Positions 17,960 to 26,849 of a DNA stretch of 64,000 nt are shown here, piece by piece (the stretch's first letter is position 1; every line of letters begins with the position of its first letter). Under the pieces are notes generated by a model. The model saw only the letters and a list, made by a program, of their open reading frames with translations. It was not told where the DNA came from and did not search any database. Source of the stretch: Aeromonas veronii (GTDB lineage: Bacteria > Pseudomonadota > Gammaproteobacteria > Enterobacterales > Aeromonadaceae). Location: the NCBI GenBank assembly GCA_041319085.1, contig CP101033.1, positions 3,912,001-3,976,000 of the forward strand, given 5' to 3'. A program made the translations under genes and the position numbers.

Positions 17960-19617
17960 GGGCGTTGCTCCATCATCTTGTGGTTGGCGACTCCCGGCGG
18001 AACCAGGGGCCAGACGTTTTCTTCCTCTGAAGTGGCCACATGCAGCAGATAGGCGCCTTCACTCTTCAGCAGGCGATCGAGGGCACCGGCTATCTGCTCC
18101 TTGCATGTGATGGTTTCGCCTGGAATGCCGAAAGCGGCGGCCAGGGCGACAAAATCGGGGTTGTCGGTGAGGATGGTCTCGCTGTAGCGGCCATCGAAGA
18201 ACAGCTCTTGCCACTGGCGCACCATGCCGAGGCGCTGGTTATCCAGCAGCACCATCTTCACCTTGAGCTGGGCGCGGCGGATGGTGCCGAGCTCCTGCAC
18301 GTTCATCATGAAAGAGCCGTCACCGCTTACCAGCACCACTTCATCCTGCGGGCGCGACATCTTGGCGCCGATGGCGGCGGGCAGACCGAAGCCCATAGTG
18401 CCGAGACCGGCGCTGGAGAGGTGGTTGCGCGGGCTGGTGAAGCGCATATGCTGGGCCACCCACATCTGGTGCTGACCCACGTCGCAGGCCACCACGCTGC
18501 TCTCCGGCAACTTGGCAGAAAGCTGCTTGAGCAATGCCGGCGCATAGATGGCCTGCCCCGGATGGTCGTAGCGAAAGGTATATGCGCGGGCCATGGCGGC
18601 GCAGTGTTCACGCCAGGGATCGATGGAGAGGGTCATGGCAAGGGCGGGCAACACCTGTTTGAGATCCTGGGTGATCCCCACCTCGGCGGCGCGGCGCTTG
18701 CCGAACTCGGCGGCGTCCACATCCAGGTGGATCACCTTGGCCTCGGGAGCGAACTCCTCCAGCTTGCCGGTCACCCGATCATCGAAACGGGCACCCACCA
18801 CCAGCAGCAGATCGCACTGCTGCACCGCGTAGTTGGCCGCCTTGGTGCCGTGCATGCCGAGCATGCCGAGGTAAACGGGGCTATCGGGGTCGAGCGCGCC
18901 AATCCCCTTGAGGGTGGTGACCGCAGGCATGCCGGTTGCGGCAGCAAAGTCGCGCAACTGCTGCTCGGCATTGGCCATGCCCACCCCGCCACCGACGTAG
19001 AGCACCGGTCGCTCGGCGGCAGCCAGCAGGGTACGGGCGGCCGTCAGTTCGGCCTGGCTCAGATGCTCGGGCTCTGCCACCGCAAACAGCGGGCTCTGGA
19101 TCGGCGCATTGGCCAGTTGAATATTGGCCAGCTGCACATCTTTGGGCAGGTCGATCAGCACCGGGCCTGGGCGCCCTTCACTGGCAATGGCGAAGGCTTC
19201 GGCGATGACCTGCGGCAGATCGGCCACATCGGTCACCATGAAGGAGTGTTTGGTGCAGGAGAGAGACATGCCGAGCACGTCGACCTCCTGAAACGCATCG
19301 GTACCGATGACGGAACAGGGCACCTGACCGCTGATGGCCACCAGCGGCACCGAATCGAGCAGCGCCTCCGCCAGCCCGGTCACCAGGTTAGTCGCGCCGG
19401 GGCCGGAGGTAGCGATGCAGACCCCCACCTGCCCGGAGGCGCGGGCATACCCCACCGCCGCCATGGCGGCACCCTGCTCGTGGCGGCAGAGCTGATGGGC
19501 CAGACCGCCGTCATACAGGGCATCGTAGACCGGCATGATGGCCCCGCCCGGGTAACCAAACACCTGGGTCACACCCTGTTTCTTGAGAGCCTGTACCAAA
19601 AACTGCGCGCCGTTCAT
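17956..19617 (-). CDS. ilvG: Acetolactate synthase isozyme II catalytic subunit
   Basis: A 553-residue ThDP enzyme condensing pyruvate with pyruvate or 2-oxobutanoate. The N-terminal catalytic-Glu region ([25 protein letters not shown]) and C-terminal ThDP/Mg motif [12 protein letters not shown] to LLDNQ are present. I chose the ATG at 19617 because the protein then aligns with IlvG ([16 protein letters not shown]), although the frame is open for 90 more codons through the leader. Unlike E. coli K-12, where ilvG is frameshifted, this copy is intact. Expression is controlled by the attenuator directly upstream. Confidence 0.95.
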   Translation of the reverse strand: MNGAQFLVQALKKQGVTQVFGYPGGAIMPVYDALYDGGLAHQLCRHEQGAAMAAVGYARASGQVGVCIATSGPGATNLVTGLAEALLDSVPLVAISGQVPCSVIGTDAFQEVDVLGMSLSCTKHSFMVTDVADLPQVIAEAFAIASEGRPGPVLIDLPKDVQLANIQLANAPIQSPLFAVAEPEHLSQAELTAARTLLAAAERPVLYVGGGVGMANAEQQLRDFAAATGMPAVTTLKGIGALDPDSPVYLGMLGMHGTKAANYAVQQCDLLLVVGARFDDRVTGKLEEFAPEAKVIHLDVDAAEFGKRRAAEVGITQDLKQVLPALAMTLSIDPWREHCAAMARAYTFRYDHPGQAIYAPALLKQLSAKLPESSVVACDVGQHQMWVAQHMRFTSPRNHLSSAGLGTMGFGLPAAIGAKMSRPQDEVVLVSGDGSFMMNVQELGTIRRAQLKVKMVLLDNQRLGMVRQWQELFFDGRYSETILTDNPDFVALAAAFGIPGETITCKEQIAGALDRLLKSEGAYLLHVATSEEENVWPLVPPGVANHKMMEQRP

Positions 19618-19641
19618 CTGGAAAATCCTGTCCTTTGGTCG

Positions 19642-19673
19642 AAAAAAAACCCCCGAGCGGTGAGGCTCGGGGG
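19642..19673 (-). promoter_or_regulatory. ilv operon transcription attenuator
   Basis: On the minus strand CCCCCGAGC (19673-19665) pairs with GCTCGGGGG (19658-19650) around loop CTCACC and is followed by eight T: a strong terminator 25 bases before ilvG. The 3' end of the leader-peptide gene contains a second GCTCGGGGCT (about 19740-19731) that can pair with the same CCCCCGAGC arm to form an antiterminator. Ribosome stalling in ilvL when branched-chain tRNAs are uncharged would favour the antiterminator, as in E. coli. Confidence 0.88.
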
Positions 19674-19703
19674 TCGCTTGTTTCGTTCTGTCCGGTGGTG
19701 GGT

Positions 19704-19802
19704 CTATCCCTTGTTCCGTGCAGCTAAACGAGCCCCGAGCGGTGAGATAATAATCACCACTAGGACCATAATAATGCTGACGAAACGGGAGGCCATGTTC
19801 AT
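19704..19802 (-). CDS. ilvL: ilv operon leader peptide
   Basis: A 32-codon leader rich in regulatory residues ([19 protein letters not shown]), closely patterned on E. coli IlvL, which has the same Val/Ile run followed by a Pro and Gly-Ala segment. Ile, Val and Leu codons are clustered just before the region that forms the antiterminator stem. The start is either ATG 19802 or ATG 19796. It is too short for a function other than sensing charged tRNA-Ile, tRNA-Val and tRNA-Leu. It lies divergent from comM/yifB, as in enteric bacteria. Confidence 0.88.
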   Translation of the reverse strand: MNMASRFVSIIMVLVVIIISPLGARLAARNKG

Positions 19803-20003
19803 AGTTACAACCGGAAATCCTGTCAAATGGGGGCGGTGTGTACCGCGAATGGCTATTAGAACTAGCACAATGATTGTTGCTGGGCAAGCCTTTTTTTTTG
19901 TGACAGCCAACTGATTTTGGCTGTTCCCCAGCCGGAATTCTGGAATAAAAAAACCAACGACAAGCAGTTAGTCAGAACATATATCAACTCAAGGACGGGA
20001 TTT

Positions 20004-21518
20004 ATGTCATTAGCTGTGGTTTATAGCCGTGCCAGCCTCGGGATCGCTGCCCCGCAAGTTACAGTGGAAGTTCACCTCTCCAACGGCCTGCCCGCCTTCA
20101 ACATGGTGGGCCTGCCGGAAACCTCGGTGAAGGAGTCGCGGGATCGGGTGCGCAGCGCCCTGCTCAACGGCAATTTCGAGTTCCCGAGCAAACACATCAC
20201 CGTCAATCTGGCCCCCGCCGATCTACCCAAGGAGGGCGGCCGTTTCGATCTGGCCATTGCCATCGGCATTCTCGCTGCTTCCAAGCAAATACCGGCAAAA
20301 TACCTGCTCAATCATGAATTTTTAGGGGAGTTGGCCCTGACCGGCGAGATCCGGCCCGTGCTCGGGGTGCTGCCCGCCGTATTGGCCTGCCGCGATGCCG
20401 GACGCACCCTGCTGGTGCCGCGAGAGAACGGCCCGGAAGCCTCGCTCATTCAAGATGCCGAGGTGCGCACCGCCCACCAGTTGCTGGCCGTCACCGCCTG
20501 GCTGGCGGGCCAGTACGCGCTGCCACTGCCGGACCCACAAAGCGCGGAGAGCCTGCCCGATGTACCGGATCTGCAGGATGTGATCGGCCAGTCACAGGCC
20601 AAGCGGGCACTGGAGATTGCCGCCGCCGGCAGCCACAACCTGCTGTTCATCGGCCCGCCCGGCACCGGCAAGAGCATGCTGGCCAGCCGATTGCCCGGCA
20701 TTCTGCCACCGCTGAGCGAGCAGGAGGCGCAGCAGACAGCCGCCATCCACTCCATCGGCGGGCTCACCCCGCGCGCCGGTCACTGGCATCACAGACCCTA
20801 TCGCACACCCCACCACAGCGCCTCGTCGGTGGCGCTGGTGGGCGGCGGCAGCCACCCAAGACCCGGCGAAATTTCGCTGGCCCACAACGGGGTGCTGTTT
20901 CTGGATGAATTGCCCGAATTCGAGCGCAAGGTGCTCGACTCCCTGCGCGAGCCGCTAGAGACCGGCCACATCACCATCAGCCGGGCCGCCCGTCAGGTGG
21001 ATTTTCCCGCCCGCTTCCAGCTGATCGGCGCAATGAATCCCAGCCCCTGCGGCCACTATGGCGACGGCCAGACCCGCTCCAGCCCGGATCAGATCCTGCG
21101 CTACCTCGGCAAGCTCTCCGGCCCCTTTCTCGACCGCTTCGACCTGACGGTGGAGGTGCCGCTGCTACCCAAGGGGAGCCTGACCGGCAAGGCGGATCGG
21201 GGCGAGTCGAGCCAGCAGATCCGCGAGCGGGTGCTGGCGGCACGGGAGCGCATGCTGAGCCGCAACGGCAAGCTCAACAACCTGTTGGATAGCCGTGAAA
21301 TCGAAGAAATTTGCCGATTATCAGCGCAAGATGCCGAATTTTTGGAGAACGCCATCCAGAAGCTGGGGCTCAGCATCCGGGCCTGGCACCGCATTTTGCG
21401 GGTGTCACGCACCATCGCCGATCTGGTGGGACAGCCCGCCATCGGCAAGGAGCATCTTATCGAGGCGCTCGGTTATCGCGCCATGGATCGGCTGCTGTCG
21501 CGGTTGCGCAGCGGCTGA
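20004..21518 (+). CDS. comM: ComM/YifB family magnesium-chelatase-like AAA+ ATPase
   Basis: 504 residues. The N-terminal Lon-like S5/ChlI domain covers about residues 20-140 (VHLSNGLPAFNMVGLPETSVKE). The AAA+ core has Walker A GPPGTGKSM near residue 214 and Walker B LFLDELPEF near 299. The C-terminal Mg-chelatase domain runs from about 400. ComM is a hexameric branch-migration helicase that promotes integration of DNA during natural transformation in related gammaproteobacteria. AAGGA lies before the ATG at 20004, which matches the family start MSLAVVYSRA. It is divergent from ilvL. Confidence 0.92.
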   Translation: MSLAVVYSRASLGIAAPQVTVEVHLSNGLPAFNMVGLPETSVKESRDRVRSALLNGNFEFPSKHITVNLAPADLPKEGGRFDLAIAIGILAASKQIPAKYLLNHEFLGELALTGEIRPVLGVLPAVLACRDAGRTLLVPRENGPEASLIQDAEVRTAHQLLAVTAWLAGQYALPLPDPQSAESLPDVPDLQDVIGQSQAKRALEIAAAGSHNLLFIGPPGTGKSMLASRLPGILPPLSEQEAQQTAAIHSIGGLTPRAGHWHHRPYRTPHHSASSVALVGGGSHPRPGEISLAHNGVLFLDELPEFERKVLDSLREPLETGHITISRAARQVDFPARFQLIGAMNPSPCGHYGDGQTRSSPDQILRYLGKLSGPFLDRFDLTVEVPLLPKGSLTGKADRGESSQQIRERVLAARERMLSRNGKLNNLLDSREIEEICRLSAQDAEFLENAIQKLGLSIRAWHRILRVSRTIADLVGQPAIGKEHLIEALGYRAMDRLLSRLRSG

Positions 21519-21648
21519 ATGAGAGGAATGGGAGATCGCCATACCACAGATGGCCCTCTGCATGGTCTAGCACGCCATCGGCTGATATTATGGCCACAGA
21601 TCTGACCACTTGATGGCCCTTTATCGACAGCAAGACGGACCCGAACTC

Positions 21649-22548
21649 ATGCCCAACAAGCTGATAGAGCGACTGCGCGGCAGCCTCTCCACCCTGCTCT
21701 ATTTTTTCAACACCCTCTTCTGGTTTGTTCCCATCTTCTCGCTGGGTCTGCTCAAACTCCTGCTCCCCTTAGAGGGGTGGCGAACCCTCTGCAACGCCCT
21801 GCTGGATGGCTGTGCCAGCTGCTGGATCGGTTTCAACAATCTGATCCAGAAAACCATCATCAGAACCCCTTTCGAGGTGGTCGGAGTGGACAAAGGGCGC
21901 CGGAATGAGTGGTATATGGTGATTGCCAATCATCAATCCTGGGTCGACATACTGGTACTGCAGCGGATTTTTAATCAAAAAATTCCCTTCCTGAAGTTTT
22001 TTCTGAAGAAAGAGCTGATTTGGGTACCTTTTCTCGGGCTGGCCTGGTGGGCACTCGATTTCCCCTTCATGCGGCGATACTCCAAGAAATTTCTGGAAAA
22101 ATATCCCCATCTGAAGGGAAAAGACATAGAAACAACCCGTAAAGCCTGTGCCAGGTTCAGCCATATTCCGGTCAGTGTGATGAACTTCGTCGAGGGCACC
22201 CGCTTCACCAAGGGCAAACATCAGAAGCAGGGATCGCCCTATCATCACCTGCTCCACCCGCGGGCTGGCGGCATCGCCTTCACCCTGGCGGCCATGGGTG
22301 ACCAGTTGCATCAACTGGTAGATGTCACCATCGCCTATCCGGACGGCATCCCCAGCTACTGGGACTTCATGTGCGGCCGGGTCGGACAAATCAAGGTTCA
22401 GGTCCGCTATTTGCCGATCGACCACAAGCTGGTGGGGGATTACTTCAATGACCCCGAGTTCCAACAAGAGTTTCAACAGTGGTTGAACGGGATCTGGCAC
22501 GAGAAGGACCAGACCCTGAGCCAACTGCTGGCAACCAAGGCGCAGTAG
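21649..22548 (+). CDS. 1-acylglycerol-3-phosphate acyltransferase-like membrane protein (YihG type), copy A
   Basis: 299 residues. An N-terminal hydrophobic stretch (about 12-45) precedes a PlsC-type domain with the catalytic NHQSWVD (HX4D box, about 102) and FVEGTRFT (block III, about 185). It resembles YihG, an inner-membrane acyltransferase acting on lysophosphatidic acid. The ATG at 21649 is preferred; ATG 21613 upstream lacks a ribosome site. The next gene is a paralogue starting 6 bases after this stop, so the two form an operon and probably arose by tandem duplication. Confidence 0.82.
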   Translation: MPNKLIERLRGSLSTLLYFFNTLFWFVPIFSLGLLKLLLPLEGWRTLCNALLDGCASCWIGFNNLIQKTIIRTPFEVVGVDKGRRNEWYMVIANHQSWVDILVLQRIFNQKIPFLKFFLKKELIWVPFLGLAWWALDFPFMRRYSKKFLEKYPHLKGKDIETTRKACARFSHIPVSVMNFVEGTRFTKGKHQKQGSPYHHLLHPRAGGIAFTLAAMGDQLHQLVDVTIAYPDGIPSYWDFMCGRVGQIKVQVRYLPIDHKLVGDYFNDPEFQQEFQQWLNGIWHEKDQTLSQLLATKAQ

Positions 22549-22554
22549 ACATCC

Positions 22555-23520
22555 ATGCTATCTCTGCTTCCCGGCCCGCTGGTACTGATCATCAGCGCGG
22601 GCCTGACCATACTGTTCACCGCCTTGTGCGCCAGCCTGATCCTGCTGGTGTCGCTGGCCAAACTGCTGCTGCCAATTCCGGCCTTTGGTCGCGCCTGCAG
22701 CCGCCTCAACAACCGCTTCATGCGTCTGTGGCTGGCCTGCAATGCGCTGGTGATCCGTCTCACCACCCGCATCGACTGGCAGGTGGAGGACGACACCCGG
22801 CTGCGCAAGGATGGCTGGTATCTCATCATCAGCAACCACATGAGCTGGACCGATATCGTGGTGCTGGGTCATCTGTTCCGGGATCGACTGCCGGTGCCCA
22901 AGTTCTTTATGAAGCACGAGCTCATCTACATCCCGCTGCTGGGGCTCGCCTGCTGGGGGCTCGACATGCCCTTTATGCGCCGTTATTCGAGAGAGTTTCT
23001 GTTAAGAAATCCGCACCTGCGCGGCAAGGATATCGAGACCACCCGCAATGCCTGCGAGAAGTTTCGCCACATCCCCACCACTGTCATCAACTTCGTGGAA
23101 GGGACCCGCTTCACCGAGCAGAAACGGGATGCGGCCCACTCCCGCTATCGTCACCTGATGCCGCCCAAAGCGGCGGGGCTGGCCTTTACGCTGGCAGCCA
23201 TGGGCGAGCAGTTCGACAGCCTGATCAACGTCACCATCCGCTATCCGGACAATGCCGAGACCCCGTTCAAGGACTTCCTGATGGGGCGGGTAAAACGCAT
23301 TCAGGTGCGGATTGAGGAGCTGCCGGTGAATGAGCAGTTGGTGGGGGATTACTTCAACGACAAGCAGTTCAAGCGCGGTTTTCAGGAGTGGCTAAACCAG
23401 CGCTGGCAGGAGAAGGACGATGTGCTGGAGGGGTGGCAGAGCGGTCAGTCACCGCTGCCAGTTGCCGCCAAATCCGGGGATGAATCCAAAGAGAGTGCCG
23501 AGGCCAACTCGGCCAACTGA
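22555..23520 (+). CDS. 1-acylglycerol-3-phosphate acyltransferase-like membrane protein (YihG type), copy B
   Basis: 321 residues, paralogous to the gene just upstream. Shared blocks include NHMSWTDIVVLG (HX4D), PFMRRYS, GKDIETTR.AC, FVEGTRFT and LVGDYFND. It has an N-terminal membrane anchor (about 5-40) and a longer polar tail ending KSGDESKESAEANSAN. The last 76 bases overlap the convergent DUF523 gene in antisense. Two slightly different acyl-chain or position specificities may explain keeping both copies; that is inference. Confidence 0.82.
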   Translation: MLSLLPGPLVLIISAGLTILFTALCASLILLVSLAKLLLPIPAFGRACSRLNNRFMRLWLACNALVIRLTTRIDWQVEDDTRLRKDGWYLIISNHMSWTDIVVLGHLFRDRLPVPKFFMKHELIYIPLLGLACWGLDMPFMRRYSREFLLRNPHLRGKDIETTRNACEKFRHIPTTVINFVEGTRFTEQKRDAAHSRYRHLMPPKAAGLAFTLAAMGEQFDSLINVTIRYPDNAETPFKDFLMGRVKRIQVRIEELPVNEQLVGDYFNDKQFKRGFQEWLNQRWQEKDDVLEGWQSGQSPLPVAAKSGDESKESAEANSAN

Positions 23521-23951
23521 TCTTCGGAAAAGACCACAATCCCGTGGCGGCGCAGCAGGGCAGTGGTCTTGCCCTCGCCCGCCACAGAAACACCTTCGAA
23601 GCGGCCGTTATAGATACGGCCGCTGCCACATGAGGGGCTCCCCTCTTTCAGCAGGGCGAAGCGAATGCCCTGCGCCAGGCAGATTTCCAGCGCCAGTTCG
23701 GCGCCACGATCAAACTCTTCCGTCACATCCAGCCCGCTCGCCGTCACCACGAGCTCGCCCTGCCGCTCGGCAGGAGGACGCGGGGTCGGCAAACCGCCCG
23801 CCACTTCGGGGCAGAAAGCCAGCGCTCGCCCGTCGGCGCCCAGCGCACTCAGCCAGTCGCTGACAATCCCCTTGCTCTGGCCGTCGTAACGCACCGGCTG
23901 ACCCAGCAAGCAGGCACTCACCAGCACCTTGTGCACGCTGGTCTCACTCAT
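23445..23951 (-). CDS. DUF523 family protein
   Basis: 168 residues. Conserved cysteine motifs are SACLLGQPVRYDG near the N-terminus and KEGSPSCGSGRIYNG near residue 105, the hallmark of DUF523 proteins. The family is thought to bind metal or an Fe-S cluster, and related desulfidase activities have been reported for some members, but no role is assigned here. GGGGAG lies before the ATG at 23951. The 3' end overlaps copy B of the acyltransferase in antisense by 76 bases. Confidence 0.82.
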   Translation of the reverse strand: MSETSVHKVLVSACLLGQPVRYDGQSKGIVSDWLSALGADGRALAFCPEVAGGLPTPRPPAERQGELVVTASGLDVTEEFDRGAELALEICLAQGIRFALLKEGSPSCGSGRIYNGRFEGVSVAGEGKTTALLRRHGIVVFSEDQLAELASALSLDSSPDLAATGSGD

Positions 23952-24048
23952 GCTTTGCTCCCCCACTGGCTAAAACCTGGGCCATCGTAGCGCAACGAAC
24001 ATGGACCCAGCAGACAGGCGCTCACCAACACACGAACGGGATTCGCAC

Positions 24049-24699
24049 TCACGCTTCCGCTCCATGCATCACCTGATCGAACATCACGCAGCAGGGGCTC
24101 TCCAGCCGGTATAGGATGGCGGGGCGCTGTTTGCCGGTGCGCTTGCGGCCGGTATCTAGCAGGATGTCGGCGCGATGGATCCGCTTGCGAAATGCCGCCG
24201 TATTCATGGGGGTTTGCAGGATGATTTCGAAGGCGCGCTGCACCTCGGAGAGGGTGAACTCGGGCCCCAGCAGTTGCAATGGCAGGGTGCTGTAGCGGCT
24301 CTTGATCCGCAGCCGCTCCAGCCCCCTGGCGATGAGCTGGACATGGTCAAAGGCAAGACTGAGCCCCGGCAGGGTGGAGAGCGGATGCCAGCAACCGTGG
24401 ATCGGCTCCACTTCCGGATCGACCAGGCAGAGATAGACCAGGGTCGTGGACCAGCCGCGAGGATCCCGCTCCAGATTACCGAGGGTGCAGACTTGCTCGC
24501 TGTAGCAGTGACCGAGTCCCCACTCCGCCAGCAGGCGGCGCTGGGCAGCATCCAGATCCCGATCCCGGGTCTCGTCGATGCGCAGCGCCGGCAGTTGCCA
24601 GCAGTGGGCAAAGGGGGGGCGATCACGGGTCTCGAGGAGTAACTCGAGCCGCTCCTCGTTCAATCGCAACACCACCATATCCAGACTCATTCTCAGCAT
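24049..24699 (-). CDS. nrtR: NrtR-type Nudix-related transcriptional regulator of NAD metabolism
   Basis: 216 residues. A Nudix-like fold occupies about residues 1-140, with the region where active Nudix enzymes keep their box degenerate (RDLDAAQRRLLAEWGLG). A C-terminal winged helix runs from about 145 (LSEVQRAFEIILQTPMNTAAFRKRIHRA). This is the layout of NrtR, which senses ADP-ribose and represses NAD synthesis and salvage genes. It is divergent from pncA-pncB, the expected targets, with a perfect palindrome between them. The start could be any of three close ATGs (24699, 24690, 24681). Confidence 0.85.
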   Translation of the reverse strand: MLRMSLDMVVLRLNEERLELLLETRDRPPFAHCWQLPALRIDETRDRDLDAAQRRLLAEWGLGHCYSEQVCTLGNLERDPRGWSTTLVYLCLVDPEVEPIHGCWHPLSTLPGLSLAFDHVQLIARGLERLRIKSRYSTLPLQLLGPEFTLSEVQRAFEIILQTPMNTAAFRKRIHRADILLDTGRKRTGKQRPAILYRLESPCCVMFDQVMHGAEA

Positions 24700-24737
24700 G
24701 CCGATCGCCCTGCTCGCCTTCCATTAATGTTTGGTAG

Positions 24738-24758
24738 ATAATATCACAGGAATATTAT
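24738..24758. promoter_or_regulatory. Candidate NrtR operator
   Basis: ATAATAT and ATATTAT form a perfect 7-base inverted repeat around a 7-base centre in the short nrtR-pncA interval, ending 15 bases before pncA. Position and symmetry fit a repressor site controlling pncA-pncB and perhaps nrtR itself. Confidence 0.6.
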
Positions 24759-24773
24759 GTGCAGGAGCCACCC

Positions 24774-25409
24774 ATGGGAACCATCGCCAGCCTGGATATA
24801 GATGCGCAGAAGGGCTTTACCCCCCTCTGCCCAAACGAGCTGCCCGTTGCGGGCGGGGCTGATATTGTGGCTGCGCTCAACGCGCAGGCTGCCCTCGCCA
24901 CGCTGCGAGTCGGCAGCAAGGATGCCCACCCCGCCAATGCAGTCTGGGTAGCCAGCGAGCCTGCCGCCATGTTGCAACCGCTGGATCTGCCCAACGCCGA
25001 TCTCACCTGGCCGGTGCACTGCGTGCCGGGCAGCAAGGGCTTCGAGCTGCTCGACGGCCTGCCCGCCCCCATCGACTATGACTTCTTCGTCTGGAAGGGG
25101 GTCGAGCCGGATCTGCATCCCTACGGCACCTGCTTCCACGACCTGGCCGAACGGCGCAGCACCGGGCTCATTGAATTCCTGCAAGCCCGCAAGGTCGATA
25201 CCGTGCTGGTCGGCGGCCTCGCCACCGACTACTGTGTCAAAACCAGCGTGCTGCAACTGCGTCGCGCCGGTTTCCGGGTGATCGTCCATCTCGATGCCTG
25301 CCGTGGCATCGCGCCCGCGACAGTTGCCAGCGCCCACACCCAGATGATCGAGGCTGGCGCCGAGCTGGCCCAGACCCTGATCGATGTACAACGCCTGCTG
25401 GACGCCTGA
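24774..25409 (+). CDS. pncA: Nicotinamidase
   Basis: A 211-residue isochorismatase-fold hydrolase that deamidates nicotinamide to nicotinate for NAD salvage. Catalytic features are Asp10 in SLDIDAQKGFTP, the metal-binding KDAHPANAVW region near residue 53 and the nucleophilic Cys near residue 154 in GGLATDYCVKTS. AGGAG precedes the ATG at 24774; a GTG five codons upstream is less likely. It is followed by two short degenerate copies of the pncB start and then pncB itself on the same strand. Confidence 0.92.
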   Translation: MGTIASLDIDAQKGFTPLCPNELPVAGGADIVAALNAQAALATLRVGSKDAHPANAVWVASEPAAMLQPLDLPNADLTWPVHCVPGSKGFELLDGLPAPIDYDFFVWKGVEPDLHPYGTCFHDLAERRSTGLIEFLQARKVDTVLVGGLATDYCVKTSVLQLRRAGFRVIVHLDACRGIAPATVASAHTQMIEAGAELAQTLIDVQRLLDA

Positions 25410-25597
25410 TATGCCCCCAATCCTCACCCGCCAACCCGATACCGGCGCCTGCAATTTACCTATGCAACTGGCGTTCGCCCGCCTGCGGGGAGCCTGATAT
25501 GCCACCGATTCTTACCAGCCTGCTCGATACCGACGCCTGCACGTTACACATGCAGCAGCGGAGCACCATCATGCTCACCAGTCTGCGAGGAGCCTGA
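25410..25597 (+). repeat. Two tandem degenerate copies of the pncB start, each an open mini-ORF
   Basis: Between pncA and pncB the first 55 or so bases of pncB recur twice, beginning at ATG 25411 and ATG 25499 (true pncB ATG: 25599). Unit spacings are 88 and 100 bases. The copies encode MPPILTRQPDTGACNLPMQ (28 codons to TGA 25495) and MPPILTSLLDTDACTLHMQQ (32 codons to TGA 25595), against MPPILTSLLDTDAYKLHMQQ in PncB. Each unit ends GGAGCCTGATATGCC: a ribosome site, the stop, one base, and the next start. The units lie in successive frames, so they cannot fuse to PncB. They could be translated as upstream mini-ORFs, or simply be duplication debris. Confidence 0.85.
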
Positions 25598-25598
25598 T

Positions 25599-26777
25599 AT
25601 GCCTCCAATCCTCACCAGCCTGCTCGATACCGACGCCTACAAACTGCACATGCAGCAAGCGGTATTCCATCGCTATCCGGATGCCGAAGTGGTGGCCGAG
25701 TTTCACAGCCGCAATGAAGAGGATCTGCTACCCATGATGGGGCAGATCGAGGAGCAACTGCGCCTCGCCGGATCCCTGCGACTGACCAAGCCCGAGCTCG
25801 ATTTTCTGGCCGAACGCCCCTTCTTCACCCCTGATTATCTCGACCACCTGCGCCGCAAGCCGCTCGATGCCTCCCTGCTCAAGGTGTTCGAGCAGGATGG
25901 CCGCATCAATGTGCGGGTCGAGGGCCCCTGGCAGGATGTGATCCTGTGGGAGATCCCGGTGCTCGCCATCATCAGCGAGATGCGCAACCGCTTCCGCTAC
26001 CCCCAGTTTGGCGTCAGCCATGCGCTGGAGCGGCTCGATCAGAAGATCGACAAGCTGGAGAAGGAGCTGAGCAGCGACGAGATGAGCGAGTTCAACCTCA
26101 TCGACTTCGGCACCCGCCGCCGCTTCTCCCACGCAGTGCAGGATGCGGTAGTGGGTCGTCTCAAGGAGCGGCTGCCGGCGTTTCGCGGCACCAGTAACTA
26201 CATGCTGGCCCAGAAGTACCAGCTGCCCGCGGTCGGCACCCAGGCCCACGAGTGGTTCCAGGCGCACCAGCAGCTCGGCTTCCCGCTGGAGCACAGCCAG
26301 CGCGCCGCCCTCACCAGCTGGCTGGATGAGTTCACCGACCATCTCGGCATCGCCCTGACCGACTGCATCACCATGGATGCCTTCCTGCGGGACTTCGATT
26401 TCGAGCTGGCCAGCAGCTATCAGGGCTTGCGCCACGACTCCGGCGATCCCGTGGTGTGGGGCGAGAAGGCGATCAGCCACTATCAGCGACTCGGCATCGA
26501 CCCCACCGATAAGACCCTGGTCTTCTCCGACGGGCTCAACCTCGACAAGGCGGTGCAGCTGTTCCGCCACTTCCGCGGCCGCATCAATACCAGCTTCGGC
26601 ATCGGCACCAAGCTCACCTGCGATCTGCCCGGTGTCAGCCCGATGAACATCGTCTTCAAGCTGATCGAGTGCAATGGCGGCCCGGTCGCCAAGATCTCCG
26701 ACAGCCCGGGCAAGACCCTCTGCCGGGATGCGGACTTCATTCGCAACCTCAAGCAGGCGTTCCACGTCGGGGTCTGA
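25599..26777 (+). CDS. pncB: Nicotinate phosphoribosyltransferase
   Basis: A 392-residue enzyme converting nicotinate, PRPP and ATP to nicotinate mononucleotide. The N-terminal LLDTDAYKLHMQQAVFHRYP, FGTRRRFSHAVQDAVV, RHDSGDPVVWGEKAI and FGIGTKLTCD are conserved family segments. GGAG lies 8 bases before the ATG, overlapping the stop of the preceding mini-ORF. With pncA it forms the nicotinamide salvage unit presumably repressed by NrtR. Confidence 0.95.
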   Translation: MPPILTSLLDTDAYKLHMQQAVFHRYPDAEVVAEFHSRNEEDLLPMMGQIEEQLRLAGSLRLTKPELDFLAERPFFTPDYLDHLRRKPLDASLLKVFEQDGRINVRVEGPWQDVILWEIPVLAIISEMRNRFRYPQFGVSHALERLDQKIDKLEKELSSDEMSEFNLIDFGTRRRFSHAVQDAVVGRLKERLPAFRGTSNYMLAQKYQLPAVGTQAHEWFQAHQQLGFPLEHSQRAALTSWLDEFTDHLGIALTDCITMDAFLRDFDFELASSYQGLRHDSGDPVVWGEKAISHYQRLGIDPTDKTLVFSDGLNLDKAVQLFRHFRGRINTSFGIGTKLTCDLPGVSPMNIVFKLIECNGGPVAKISDSPGKTLCRDADFIRNLKQAFHVGV

Positions 26778-26800
26778 TCTTCGAGAGCGCCAGAAAACAA

Positions 26801-26833
26801 AAAGCCCGCCGGTTCGCACCGGCGGGCTTTTTT
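26801..26833 (+). terminator. pncB terminator
   Basis: Stem AAAGCCCGCCGGT/ACCGGCGGGCTTT with a short loop, followed by a T-run; it may work in both directions for the convergent dsbA. Confidence 0.88.
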
Positions 26834-26849
26834 ATCAACTCAAAAAGTA

